Source of the DNA: an uncultured Eubacteriales bacterium
Lineage (GTDB): Bacteria > Bacillota > Clostridia > Oscillospirales > CAG-272
Direction: 5' to 3'
Assembly: GCA_934393265.1 (NCBI GenBank)
Contig: CAKRQL010000003.1
Span: 1-64,000, forward strand
Length of the DNA: 64,000 nt
The notes beneath the pieces were generated by a model that saw only the letters and a list, made by a program, of their open reading frames with translations, did no database searches and had not been told where the DNA came from. Positions within the stretch are counted from its first letter, which is position 1, and each line of letters begins with the position of its first letter. The position numbers were made by a program, and so were the translations under genes. Positions 19,358 to 27,911 of this stretch are shown here, piece by piece.

Positions 19358-19386
19358 ATTATACTATATTGGCACCGAAAAGTCAA
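19358..19386 (-). promoter_or_regulatory. promoter of the lysR-type gene
   Basis: TTGACT, 17-base spacer, TATAAT on the minus strand, in the divergent spacer with the kinase-like gene. Confidence 0.7.
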
Positions 19387-19432
19387 GCATATGCGGCTCT
19401 TCGGAAAATCACTGTGAGAGGTAAGCAAAAAA

Positions 19433-20071
19433 ATGAAAGACACTGTCATCTGTATCGGGCGGCAGTACGGCAGCGGGGGACGCGAGGTCGGCACCCTGCT
19501 TGCAAAGCGGCTCGGTATTCCATGCTACGACAAATTACTTATAAATCAGGCGGCGCGAGAGTCCGGGCTGGCGGTCTCTGCCGTAGAGGACGGAGACGAG
19601 AAGCCGCTCGGTTTTTCCGAGATGGTCTCCGGAAACCCGTTCGCCGACAGCGTGGCGCTTACCGAGGCTTTTTACTCCGAAAAGCAGCGGGTATTCGACG
19701 CGGAGCGCCGGGTGATAACCGAGGCGGCAAAAAACGGTCCATGCGTTATTATCGGGCGGTGCGCGTCGTCGATACTGCGCGATGGAGGAATGAATGTTCT
19801 CTCCGTGTTCATTTATGCTGACACGGACGACCGCACAAGAAGAATCGCGGAAAGAAACGGTATAGACATAAAGGCGGCGCTCCGCAAAGCGGAGAAGACC
19901 GACCGGATGAGAAAGCGGTATTTTGAATTTTACTCCGACACCCCGTGGGGTGAGGCGCCGAGCTATGACATAATGGTATCGTCAAGCAGGTACGGAATTG
20001 AGGGGACGGCAGACCTGCTCGCCCGCGCGGTGGCGGACGAGACGAACAGAAAATCCGAGAAAGAGGCGTAA
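19433..20071 (+). CDS. cytidylate kinase-like protein
   Basis: A 212-residue P-loop protein of the cytidylate-kinase-like family (Pfam AAA_26 type), with GRQYGSGGREVG at 9-20 in place of a standard Walker A and an Arg-rich lid region (RTRRIAERNGI). Members occur widely in Clostridia apart from the true cmk, and their substrate is not established. It is followed after five bases by a small membrane protein and then a MATE transporter, so an operon is likely. It may be a nucleoside or metabolite kinase feeding the same process. Confidence 0.8.
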   Translation: MKDTVICIGRQYGSGGREVGTLLAKRLGIPCYDKLLINQAARESGLAVSAVEDGDEKPLGFSEMVSGNPFADSVALTEAFYSEKQRVFDAERRVITEAAKNGPCVIIGRCASSILRDGGMNVLSVFIYADTDDRTRRIAERNGIDIKAALRKAEKTDRMRKRYFEFYSDTPWGEAPSYDIMVSSSRYGIEGTADLLARAVADETNRKSEKEA

Positions 20072-20076
20072 TAAAA

Positions 20077-20346
20077 ATGGAATTTACACTTGAACTTATA
20101 CTCTATATATGCTTTGACATTGCGGCGGCTATACTTCTTTTCGGTATAGCGCGGGACGGAAAGGGGGCTATCCCCTGCGGGCGGCTCGCCGCCGGTATGT
20201 TCGGTCTCGGGTTTGTATTCGCCACTATTGCGAGCGGAGTACGCGGAATTAGCGTATTTCTCATTCCCGACATCATAGGCTTTGTGCTTTCCTATTCCGC
20301 ATTTATATTCACCTTCCCCGTAAGAACTGAGGAGAAAAAGAAATGA
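20077..20346 (+). CDS. small three-helix membrane protein
   Basis: An 89-residue protein of unknown family with three hydrophobic helices (about 5-25, 38-56 and 60-80) and a Lys/Glu-rich tail. Its stop overlaps the start of the MATE gene (ATGA), so translation is probably coupled. It may be a small partner of the transporter. The frame is supported by its tight position between two certain genes rather than by homology. Confidence 0.7.
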   Translation: MEFTLELILYICFDIAAAILLFGIARDGKGAIPCGRLAAGMFGLGFVFATIASGVRGISVFLIPDIIGFVLSYSAFIFTFPVRTEEKKK

Positions 20347-21707
20347 CAAAGGATCTGACCGTCGGAAAGCCGGAGAGCGTGCTCTGCAAATTCTGCCTCC
20401 CGCTTTTCGGAAGTATTATTTTTCAGCAGCTCTATAACATAGCCGACAGTTTCGTCGCCGGAAAGTTCATCGGCGACAACGCGCTCGCCGCCGTCGGAAA
20501 CAGCTATGAGATCACGCTTATTTTCATAGCCTTTGCTTTCGGATGCAACATCGGGTGCTCTGTCCTCGCGGCACAGCTCTTCGGCGCGAAGAGCTACCGG
20601 GACATGAAAACAGCCGTCTACACCTCGCTGATAGCAAGCGCGGTGCTGTGCGCTATGCTCATGGCTATCGGAATGCTGTTCTGCGACGGGCTACTCCGTC
20701 TCATAAAGACGCCGGATGAGGTATTCGCCGACTCAAAGCTTTATCTTGACATCTACATTTTAGGGTTGCCGTTCGTATTCTTCTACAATGTGGCGACGGG
20801 TATCTTCTCCGCGCTCGGCGACTCGAAAACGCCTTTTATCTTCCTCGCCTGCTCCTCTCTCGCGAACATCGGCGTCGACATTCTCTTTGTCACAGCCTTT
20901 GACATGGGGGTTGCCGGTGTTGCGTGGGCTACCTTCCTCTGCCAGGGGGTAAGCTGTGTGCTCGCGCTCGTTGTGGTATTCCAAAGATTTGCGAAAATAG
21001 AGACCGAGGGAAAGGTCAAGCCGTTCTCATGGCAGCTCTTCAAGAACTTCTCTGTCGTCGCTGTGCCGAGTATACTTCAGCAGAGCTTTATATCCGTCGG
21101 AAACATCGTTATACAGAGCGTTATAAACGGGTTCGGCGCGGCGGTCATGGCAGGCTACTCCGCCTCCATCAAGCTCAACAACATGGTTATAACCTCGCTG
21201 ACGACGCTCGGAAACGGGATATCAAACTTCACGGCGCAGAACCTCGGCGCCGCGGAATACGACAGGATAAAAGCCGGGTTCCGCGCGGGGCTGAAGCTCG
21301 TCTGGGCGCTCTGTATTCCCCTCGTAATTCTCTATGAATTTGCGGGACGGTGGCTCGTCTACATCTTCCTCGAGAGCCCGACAGGCGCGGCAATGGACAC
21401 CGGAGTTCTATTTCTCCGTATTGTCTCGCCGTTCTACTTCATAGTTGCAGCAAAGCTCGTCTCCGACGGTATACTCCGTGGGGCGGGAATGATGAAAAAA
21501 TTCATGATAGCGACATTCACCGACCTTATACTCCGCGTCGCGCTCGCGGAGGTTCTCTCCCGCACTCCCATCGGCACAACGGGAATATGGCTCTCATGGC
21601 CTATCGGCTGGACGGTGGCGGCGGTGCTCTCGATAGTGTTCTACGCTACGGTAAAATGGGGACAGTCGAAAAAGAGCCGGCAGGATATCCCGGTGTATGA
21701 CGAATAA
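20343..21707 (+). CDS. MATE-family multidrug/metabolite efflux transporter
   Basis: A 454-residue protein with twelve hydrophobic segments in two related halves, typical of MATE exporters driven by sodium or proton gradients. The family opening is recognisable in LCKFCLPLFGSIIFQQLYNIADSF, and the second half repeats the pattern in VAVPSILQQSFISVGN. Length is standard. It lies at the end of the operon and is closed by a strong terminator at 21745-21779. Substrate is unknown. Confidence 0.93.
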   Translation: MTKDLTVGKPESVLCKFCLPLFGSIIFQQLYNIADSFVAGKFIGDNALAAVGNSYEITLIFIAFAFGCNIGCSVLAAQLFGAKSYRDMKTAVYTSLIASAVLCAMLMAIGMLFCDGLLRLIKTPDEVFADSKLYLDIYILGLPFVFFYNVATGIFSALGDSKTPFIFLACSSLANIGVDILFVTAFDMGVAGVAWATFLCQGVSCVLALVVVFQRFAKIETEGKVKPFSWQLFKNFSVVAVPSILQQSFISVGNIVIQSVINGFGAAVMAGYSASIKLNNMVITSLTTLGNGISNFTAQNLGAAEYDRIKAGFRAGLKLVWALCIPLVILYEFAGRWLVYIFLESPTGAAMDTGVLFLRIVSPFYFIVAAKLVSDGILRGAGMMKKFMIATFTDLILRVALAEVLSRTPIGTTGIWLSWPIGWTVAAVLSIVFYATVKWGQSKKSRQDIPVYDE

Positions 21708-21744
21708 GGCATGACGCCTTTAATCCTTATCTGATAAAAATATA

Positions 21745-21779
21745 AGAGAAGCACTTTTGACGGTGCTTCTCTTTTTTTG
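21745..21779 (+). terminator. intrinsic terminator after MATE gene
   Basis: AGAGAAGCAC/GTGCTTCTCT stem followed by seven T. It also separates the convergent ABC genes. Confidence 0.9.
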
Positions 21780-21798
21780 ATTCTTTGCTTTTCGGGGT

Positions 21799-23706
21799 TT
21801 ATTTTTCGGTGGATGAGACCGCGGAATCACGAATCGCCTCACGGTGGTACTGAAGCATATACATGCCGTAGTACTTGCCGTGAAGGTCTATCAGCTCGCT
21901 GTGGGTGCCCTCTTCGATTATCTCTCCTGCGGAGAGGACGAGTATTTTATCAGCGCTCCTTATCGTGGAGAGACGGTGCGCCACCATTATCATAGTGCCG
22001 ATATTCATCATGCGCTCAAGAGAGTCCTGTATCAGAACCTCTGTCTCGGTATCTATATTCGCCGTCGCCTCATCAAGTATCATGACGGAGGGCTTATGAA
22101 CTATTGTTCTGGCGAAGGAGAGGAGCTGTCTCTGCCCCTGCGAGAAGTTATTGCCCCTCTCGCGCACGGGCTCGTCAAGTCCGCCCGGGAGCTTATCGAT
22201 GAATTTATCCGCGTTCACATACCGGCAGGCGCGCATTACCTCCTCGTCGGTTATACTATCATCACGGAGTACGATATTTGAGCGGACGGTGCCCGAGAAG
22301 AGGAACACGTCCTGCAACATCTGACCGAGGGCGGAGCGGAGGCAGGAGAGCTTTATCTTTCTTATATCGACGCCGTCAAGCGTTATACTCCCGCGCAGGA
22401 CATCATAGTTGCGGCAGAGGAGCGAGAGAATAGTACTCTTTCCGGAGCCTGTCGCGCCGACGAGCGCAAGCGTCTGCCCCGCATGGACACGGAAGGAGAC
22501 GTCGCGAAGGACATAATCCTCGCCCTCGTATGCAAACCACACATGTGAAAACTCTACCTCTCCCCTGATATTTTCAAGCTCTATGGCATCGGGCGCGTCG
22601 GTTATCTCCGGCTTCATATCAAAGATAGTGAATATCTTCTCTGCCGAGGCAAACGCGGACTGCAGCCAGTTGAACTGGTCGGCAAGCGACTGAATGGGGT
22701 TATAGAATTTATTGATGTACATGTAGAAGCTCACGACCGTGGCGGCGGAGATAGTCTGCCCGAGGAAGGCGACGTTATCTATATATCCGCGCCCCGCGAT
22801 GTAGAAAAGGCACATCACTGAGGCTACATAGAGCATATAGACGACCGGGCGGAATACGCCGAAAACAAGTATCTCGCGCTCCTTTGCCTTTCCGAGGGTG
22901 TTATTCTTCTTGCGGAACTGTGCCGTCTTTTCGTTCTCCTTACCGAATATCTGCGTTATCTTCATGCCCGAGAGGTTCTCGGAGAGGAAGGTATTTATAT
23001 CGGTTGTGCCGTCCTTTACGCGGCGGTAAGCACGGCGGGAGAACTTACGGAATATCACGGTGAACACCACGATAAACGGAACGAACGCAAGCACCATAAG
23101 AGTCAGAGTATAGTTCAGGCACAGCATGGCAATGAGCACACCGAGGACGACGAACACATTCTTCACAAGATTTACTATTATGTTCGTGAACATCTGCGAG
23201 ATTGCGCCGGTATCGTTGGTTACTCTTGTCACAAGCTTTCCGACCGGAATGGCGTTATGCTGTGCATGAGAGAGGTTCTCAATATGGAAAAACAGCTCCT
23301 CGCGAAGCCCGGAGATTATCTTCTGTCCGGTTTTCTGAAGAATTATCGACTGGAAATACGTGCTCGTCAGCGAGACGACAAGCACCGAGGCGTAAAGAGC
23401 GACATAGACGAATATCTCCGACATCCTAAACTCCCCTTTAAGCATATCAACGATATTGCCTATCATGAGGGGAGAGATTATGTCATACGCCACGGAGACG
23501 GTCATAAGAAGCAGGACAAAAAGGAATGAGCCGGCATAGGGCTTTGCATACCTCAGGAGCCTGCGCACTATCTCGCCGTCCTTCATATTCCGGTCAAAGC
23601 CGAACGCCTCTTTTTTGTTTTTCATGAGCGCGTAAGCAAGGACGAATACAATCGTCAGGACGCCTATTATCGCGCCGACAATGAGAATGGGAAGAAAATC
23701 ACGCAT
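21799..23706 (-). CDS. ABC exporter subunit with consensus ATPase site (half-transporter)
   Basis: A 635-residue fusion of six membrane helices (about 5-345) and a nucleotide-binding domain with Walker A GATGSGKST, signature FSQGQRQ and Walker B MILDEATANID. An extra N-terminal hydrophobic helix precedes a cytoplasmic linker. The catalytic Glu after the Walker B Asp is present here but not in the partner gene. Start overlaps the partner's stop by eight bases. The pair should form a heterodimeric multidrug or lipid exporter of the BmrCD/TM287-288 type. Confidence 0.93.
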   Translation of the reverse strand: MRDFLPILIVGAIIGVLTIVFVLAYALMKNKKEAFGFDRNMKDGEIVRRLLRYAKPYAGSFLFVLLLMTVSVAYDIISPLMIGNIVDMLKGEFRMSEIFVYVALYASVLVVSLTSTYFQSIILQKTGQKIISGLREELFFHIENLSHAQHNAIPVGKLVTRVTNDTGAISQMFTNIIVNLVKNVFVVLGVLIAMLCLNYTLTLMVLAFVPFIVVFTVIFRKFSRRAYRRVKDGTTDINTFLSENLSGMKITQIFGKENEKTAQFRKKNNTLGKAKEREILVFGVFRPVVYMLYVASVMCLFYIAGRGYIDNVAFLGQTISAATVVSFYMYINKFYNPIQSLADQFNWLQSAFASAEKIFTIFDMKPEITDAPDAIELENIRGEVEFSHVWFAYEGEDYVLRDVSFRVHAGQTLALVGATGSGKSTILSLLCRNYDVLRGSITLDGVDIRKIKLSCLRSALGQMLQDVFLFSGTVRSNIVLRDDSITDEEVMRACRYVNADKFIDKLPGGLDEPVRERGNNFSQGQRQLLSFARTIVHKPSVMILDEATANIDTETEVLIQDSLERMMNIGTMIMVAHRLSTIRSADKILVLSAGEIIEEGTHSELIDLHGKYYGMYMLQYHREAIRDSAVSSTEK

Positions 23707-25483
23707 TGATCATACCTCCCTCCGTCTCCTCGAGCTTCTGCAGCTCTACCATTTTGCGGTATTCGGGGCAGGTCGCCTCGAGCTCGTCATGCGGGGCGTA
23801 GCCTATGACGCGCCCGTCGTCTACAAGGAGGACCTTATCCATCTGCTCAACGGTCGAGACACGGTGGGCTATCAGAAGGGTTGTCTTTCCTGCCCGCTCC
23901 CCGGCGAGGTTAGCGAGAATAGTCTTTTCCGTCGAGGAGTCAACAGCCGAGACAGAGTCGTCAAGGATAAGTATATCCGCCTCACGCACTATCGCCCGGG
24001 CTATGGATATACGCTGTTTCTGTCCTCCCGAGACGGTGACGCCGCGCTCTCCGAGGACGGTGCCGTACCCCTCCGGGAACTCGGATATATTCCCGTCCAC
24101 ATCCGACATAACGGCGGCGTGTACCACGTCGTCATGCGTTGCGCCGGAGAAGAAGTTTATGTTGTTCTCTATCGTATCACTGTAAAGGAAGTTATCCTGC
24201 GGGACGTAGGCGATATGCCGACGGAGGTCGGATATCGGGACGGTATTGACGTCTCTGCCGTCGATAAAGAGGGTCCCGTCCGGGACGTTATAGGTTCTCG
24301 TTATCAGGTCAACAAAGGTGGTTTTACCGGAGCCGGTCTTTCCTATGATTCCGACGCGCTCGCCCGCCTTTATACGTACGCTCACGTGCGAGAGTGCGTC
24401 ATACTCTGCCTCCGGGTAACGGAAGGTAAGGTCACGGAACTCTATATCCGCGGAAAAATCGCCGGTCAGAGGCGTGACGTCCTCCCTGTCGCGGACATCC
24501 GGAACGGAATCGAGGAGCTCCGAGATGCGGGCAAGGGACGCCTTGCCGCGCGAGGACATATCTATAAGCTGAGATATAGCCATGCATGGCCAGACTATCG
24601 AGACGAAATAGCCGTAAAACTCAAGGAGCTCGCCCGCATTGAAAGTCCCGTTGTAGACGAGGTAGCCGCCGTAGCCGAGAATGACGCAGACTATCGACTC
24701 AACGAACAGGGAGACAAGGACGTTCAGAAGCGTCGACGCCTTTGTAAACGCGACATTCGCGTCCTCGTTCTCTTTATTGAGCTTACGGAACGCCATGAGC
24801 TCCCGCGTTTCCTTTACAAACGCCTTTATCACCGCGATACCGGAGAAACACTCCTGCGAGAAGTCGGAGAGGGCGGAAAACGCGCGCTGTCTCTCGTCCC
24901 ACTTACGCTCCATTGCCCTGCCGACGACCATGCCGACGGCGAGAAGGAGCCCCGCGGGGATAAGTGAAAGGAGGGTCAGATACGGGTTCATTCTGAACAT
25001 CTTCCAGAGTGCCAGTGTCCCGAGGAGTATTGTATCGAAGAGCATGAGAATGCCCGAACTGAAGCAGTCCTGCACCGTCTCTATATCGTTCGTATAGAGG
25101 GACATCAGGTTTCCGACCTTATTTCTCTGATAGTACTGCTGTGAGAGGGTCTTTGAGACGCCGAACATGCGGTCGCGCAGGTTCGTCTCGACGCGGACGC
25201 CGGCGCCGAGAAAGCATATACGCCAGAGAAAACGCCCGGCAACCATAGCAAGAATTATGCCGATGAAAGGCATACATACACGGTTTACAAGAAAATCCGT
25301 ATCAAACGGGACGCTCTCACCACCGAAATCGACAAAGCCGGTGTTCATCCCGTTTATCATCATGCGGTAGTACTCCGGTATGCGGAGCGAGAAAAAGTCT
25401 ACCGCGAAGAGCGCAATTATGCCGAGCAGGAGCGCAGGCGCATAGCGCAGATAATATCTGTTTATGTGCTTTCCGAAAAGCAT
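23699..25483 (-). CDS. ABC exporter subunit with degenerate ATPase site (half-transporter)
   Basis: A 594-residue membrane plus ATPase fusion with Walker A GKTGSGKTT, a canonical signature VSGGQKQR and Walker B LILDDSVSAVD. The residue after the Walker B Asp is Asp instead of the catalytic Glu, as in the non-catalytic half of heterodimeric exporters. ATG follows AAGGAGA. It is translated first and overlaps the second subunit, matching one complex made in equal amounts. Transported substrate is unknown. Confidence 0.93.
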   Translation of the reverse strand: MLFGKHINRYYLRYAPALLLGIIALFAVDFFSLRIPEYYRMMINGMNTGFVDFGGESVPFDTDFLVNRVCMPFIGIILAMVAGRFLWRICFLGAGVRVETNLRDRMFGVSKTLSQQYYQRNKVGNLMSLYTNDIETVQDCFSSGILMLFDTILLGTLALWKMFRMNPYLTLLSLIPAGLLLAVGMVVGRAMERKWDERQRAFSALSDFSQECFSGIAVIKAFVKETRELMAFRKLNKENEDANVAFTKASTLLNVLVSLFVESIVCVILGYGGYLVYNGTFNAGELLEFYGYFVSIVWPCMAISQLIDMSSRGKASLARISELLDSVPDVRDREDVTPLTGDFSADIEFRDLTFRYPEAEYDALSHVSVRIKAGERVGIIGKTGSGKTTFVDLITRTYNVPDGTLFIDGRDVNTVPISDLRRHIAYVPQDNFLYSDTIENNINFFSGATHDDVVHAAVMSDVDGNISEFPEGYGTVLGERGVTVSGGQKQRISIARAIVREADILILDDSVSAVDSSTEKTILANLAGERAGKTTLLIAHRVSTVEQMDKVLLVDDGRVIGYAPHDELEATCPEYRKMVELQKLEETEGGMINA

Positions 25484-25527
25484 ATATGTCTCCTTTTGAG
25501 GTCAGGACACGGAAGTCGGAAAGACGG

Positions 25528-26904
25528 TCACATCCTCTCTGCCATATCGCGGGCGACAAAGACGCCGGAGGCAGAGGCATGGGAGAGCGAGTGCGTTATT
25601 CCGCTGCCGTCTCCTATAATGTAGAGACCCTTGTACTTTGTTTCAAGGTGTTCGTCTGTCTCAACTTCCATATTGTAAAACTTCACCTCGACGCCGTAAA
25701 GAAGAGTATCGTCATTTGCGGTACCGGGTGCTATTCTGTCAAGGGCGTATATCATCTCGATTATCCCGTCAAGTATACGCTTCGGGAGTACGAGCGAAAG
25801 ATCGCCGGGGGTTGCCTGAAGGGTCGGGGTCACGAGCCCCTCCTCGATACGCTTATAGTTTGAGCGTCTGCCGCGGACAAGGTCGCCGAAGCGCTGTACT
25901 ATCACTCCGCCGCCGAGCATATTTGAAAGGCGGGCTATCGACTCGCCGTATCCGTTCGAGTCCTTGAAAGGCTCCGAAAAATGCTTTGCAACGAGGAGGG
26001 CAAAGTTTGTGTTCTCCGTCTGCATTGCGGGATCCTCATAGCTGTGTCCGTTTACGGTTACTATGCCGTTCGTATTCTCGTTTACGACAATGCCGCGGGG
26101 GTTCATGCAGAAGGTTCTGACATTGTCCTCGAATTTTTCGGTGCGGTAGACTATCTTTGATTCATAAAGCTCGTCCGTCAGGTGCGAGAACACGACCGCC
26201 GGGAGCTCTACGCGCACGCCGATGTCGACGCGGTTTGACCTTGTGGGTATATCGAGGCCGGCGCACACCGACTCCATCCACTTACTGCCGCTTCTTCCGA
26301 CCGAGATTACGCACTTCCTGCACGTGAATTCGCCGTTCTTCGCCGTGACGGCAAAGCCGCCGTCCGGGAGTGTGCCGACCTTTGACACCGGGGTGTCGAA
26401 GAAGAAGGTCACGCGCTCCTTAAGATAGTGATAGAGGTTCTCAAGGACGACGTAGTTTATATCCGTGCCGAGGTGACGGACGGAGGCGTCGAGAAGATTG
26501 AGCTTATTCTGTATGCAGATTTTCTTGAAGCGGGAGGCGGCTGTCGAATAGAGCTTTGTCCCCTCGCCGCCGTATTTCATGTTGATTGTATCGACATACT
26601 TCATAAGGTCGAGCGCGCACTTTTTTCCCACATGCTCATGCAACGTCCCGCCAAAGTCGTTCGTTATGTTATACTTACCGTCGGAAAATGCGCCCGCACC
26701 GCCGAAGCCGCTCATTATGGAACAGCTTTTACAGCCTATGCAGGTCTTTACCTTATCGCCGTCTATCGGGCACTTACGCTTTGCAAGGGGGTGACCAGCC
26801 TCAAAAACCGCTATTTTAAGCTCAGGCGCTATCAGCGAGAGCTCATACGCCGAGAATATTCCGCCGGGACCGGCGCCTATAATTATCACATCAAAATTGT
26901 TCAT
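25528..26904 (-). CDS. FAD-dependent dehydrogenase-like protein (COG2509 type)
   Basis: A 459-residue flavoprotein. The FAD-binding loop GAGPGG is at 10-15. A cysteine-rich stretch follows (CPIDGDK, CIGCKSC) at about 40-60, and the C-terminal FAD site reads LYIIGDGSGITHSLSHA. These features fit the uncharacterised FAD-dependent dehydrogenases of COG2509. The ATG at 26904 starts the Rossmann fold; the frame upstream has no homology. A strong promoter lies at 27001-27029. Substrate is unknown. Confidence 0.85.
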   Translation of the reverse strand: MNNFDVIIIGAGPGGIFSAYELSLIAPELKIAVFEAGHPLAKRKCPIDGDKVKTCIGCKSCSIMSGFGGAGAFSDGKYNITNDFGGTLHEHVGKKCALDLMKYVDTINMKYGGEGTKLYSTAASRFKKICIQNKLNLLDASVRHLGTDINYVVLENLYHYLKERVTFFFDTPVSKVGTLPDGGFAVTAKNGEFTCRKCVISVGRSGSKWMESVCAGLDIPTRSNRVDIGVRVELPAVVFSHLTDELYESKIVYRTEKFEDNVRTFCMNPRGIVVNENTNGIVTVNGHSYEDPAMQTENTNFALLVAKHFSEPFKDSNGYGESIARLSNMLGGGVIVQRFGDLVRGRRSNYKRIEEGLVTPTLQATPGDLSLVLPKRILDGIIEMIYALDRIAPGTANDDTLLYGVEVKFYNMEVETDEHLETKYKGLYIIGDGSGITHSLSHASASGVFVARDMAERM

Positions 26905-27000
26905 TTTTCCTAACAAGACCTCCGTTGGACAAATCCGCAAAAAATATGCGGAGCGGTACGCGCGCCGCTGTTTATATCGGTAAATAGCGCATATACTGTA

Positions 27001-27029
27001 ATTATAGAGTAAAGTGCGGGCTTTGTCAA
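27001..27029 (-). promoter_or_regulatory. consensus promoter of the FAD-protein gene
   Basis: TTGACA, 17-base spacer, TATAAT on the minus strand, about 100 bases before the start codon. The rest of the 26905-27249 spacer holds only this and the mscL terminator. Confidence 0.8.
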
Positions 27030-27154
27030 TCAAAAGCGGGAATTTTTTTTGAATTCTCTTACATGTTCCGAAAGCTCGGGTGCACGGGTGTGCCTCCACG
27101 GTGACGGTGCATTATCCGAAAAATGCGGTATAATACCCGAGCTTTATAAAATAA

Positions 27155-27185
27155 GGCACCCCGTGTATCAATTTCACGGGGTGCC
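27155..27185 (-). terminator. intrinsic terminator after mscL
   Basis: Eleven-base perfect stem GGCACCCCGTG/CACGGGGTGCC followed on the minus strand by TTATTTTAT. Confidence 0.85.
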
Positions 27186-27249
27186 GAAAATTTTACGGTT
27201 GCCCCGGCAAAAACCGGAGCAGGTATATTTTTTATTATGTATTTTCGGT

Positions 27250-27861
27250 TCAGTCCTGCTTATTCAGCGATTTCAGAAGGTCGCGGATCTCGGTAAGGAG
27301 AGCCTCCTGCCGCTCGCCCATCGCAGTCACATCCGTCACAGCAGCTCTTGCACGTGCCTCTGCCTCTTCCTTTTCCGCAGCTGCCTTAGCCTCTGCCTCC
27401 GCCTTTTCCGCAGCAGCCTTAGCCTCAGCCTCCGCCTTTTCGGCGAGCTGCTGCTCCGCGAGCTCACGCTGTGTAGCCGGGAGCTTCTTTATATCGTCGC
27501 TTATCTTCTTTGCGCTGTTCGATACCGACATTGCGACGCGGAGCATGACAAAGAGAGCGAGCGCGATAATTAGGAAGTCTATTATCGCCTGCAGAAATGC
27601 GCCCCAGAGAATTGCAACCTCCGGCGTTACTATCGTAACTGTGCCGTCCGCGGCGGTCTCTGTCACCGCGGCGCGGATCACGGTTTTCATTTCTCCGAGC
27701 GTCGACTCACCCGACAGGAGGGCGAGAAGCGGGGATATAAAGCCCTTTGTGAACGCGGTCACGATAGCTGTGAACGCGGAGGCGACAGCCACACCGACAG
27801 CCATGTCGACAACATTTCCGCGGCTGATGAACTTCTTGAAATCAGACCAGAAATTTTTCAT
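27250..27861 (-). CDS. mscL: large-conductance mechanosensitive channel with long C-terminal tail
   Basis: The first 115 residues are a normal MscL: KNFWSDFKKFISRGNVVDMA, a pore helix with alternating small residues (VGVAVASAFTAIVTAF), a loop, and a second helix IIDFLIIALALFVMLRVA. It opens under hypo-osmotic shock to release solutes. Typical MscL has about 130-150 residues; this has 203. The extra part is a charged Ala/Glu/Lys helix made of near-repeats of EKAEAEAKAAA. The ATG at 27861 is preferred over an upstream frame because MKNFW is the family start. Confidence 0.95.
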   Translation of the reverse strand: MKNFWSDFKKFISRGNVVDMAVGVAVASAFTAIVTAFTKGFISPLLALLSGESTLGEMKTVIRAAVTETAADGTVTIVTPEVAILWGAFLQAIIDFLIIALALFVMLRVAMSVSNSAKKISDDIKKLPATQRELAEQQLAEKAEAEAKAAAEKAEAEAKAAAEKEEAEARARAAVTDVTAMGERQEALLTEIRDLLKSLNKQD

Positions 27862-27911
27862 TTTTATACTCCTTTTCCCTTTCGGGATGTTTAATTGATA
27901 CCCTTTTTCGG

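Noticed and set aside
27049..27573. 174-codon plus-strand frame rich in Leu, Ser, Cys
   Set aside because: Its repetitive pattern is the antisense of the MscL alanine-rich tail.
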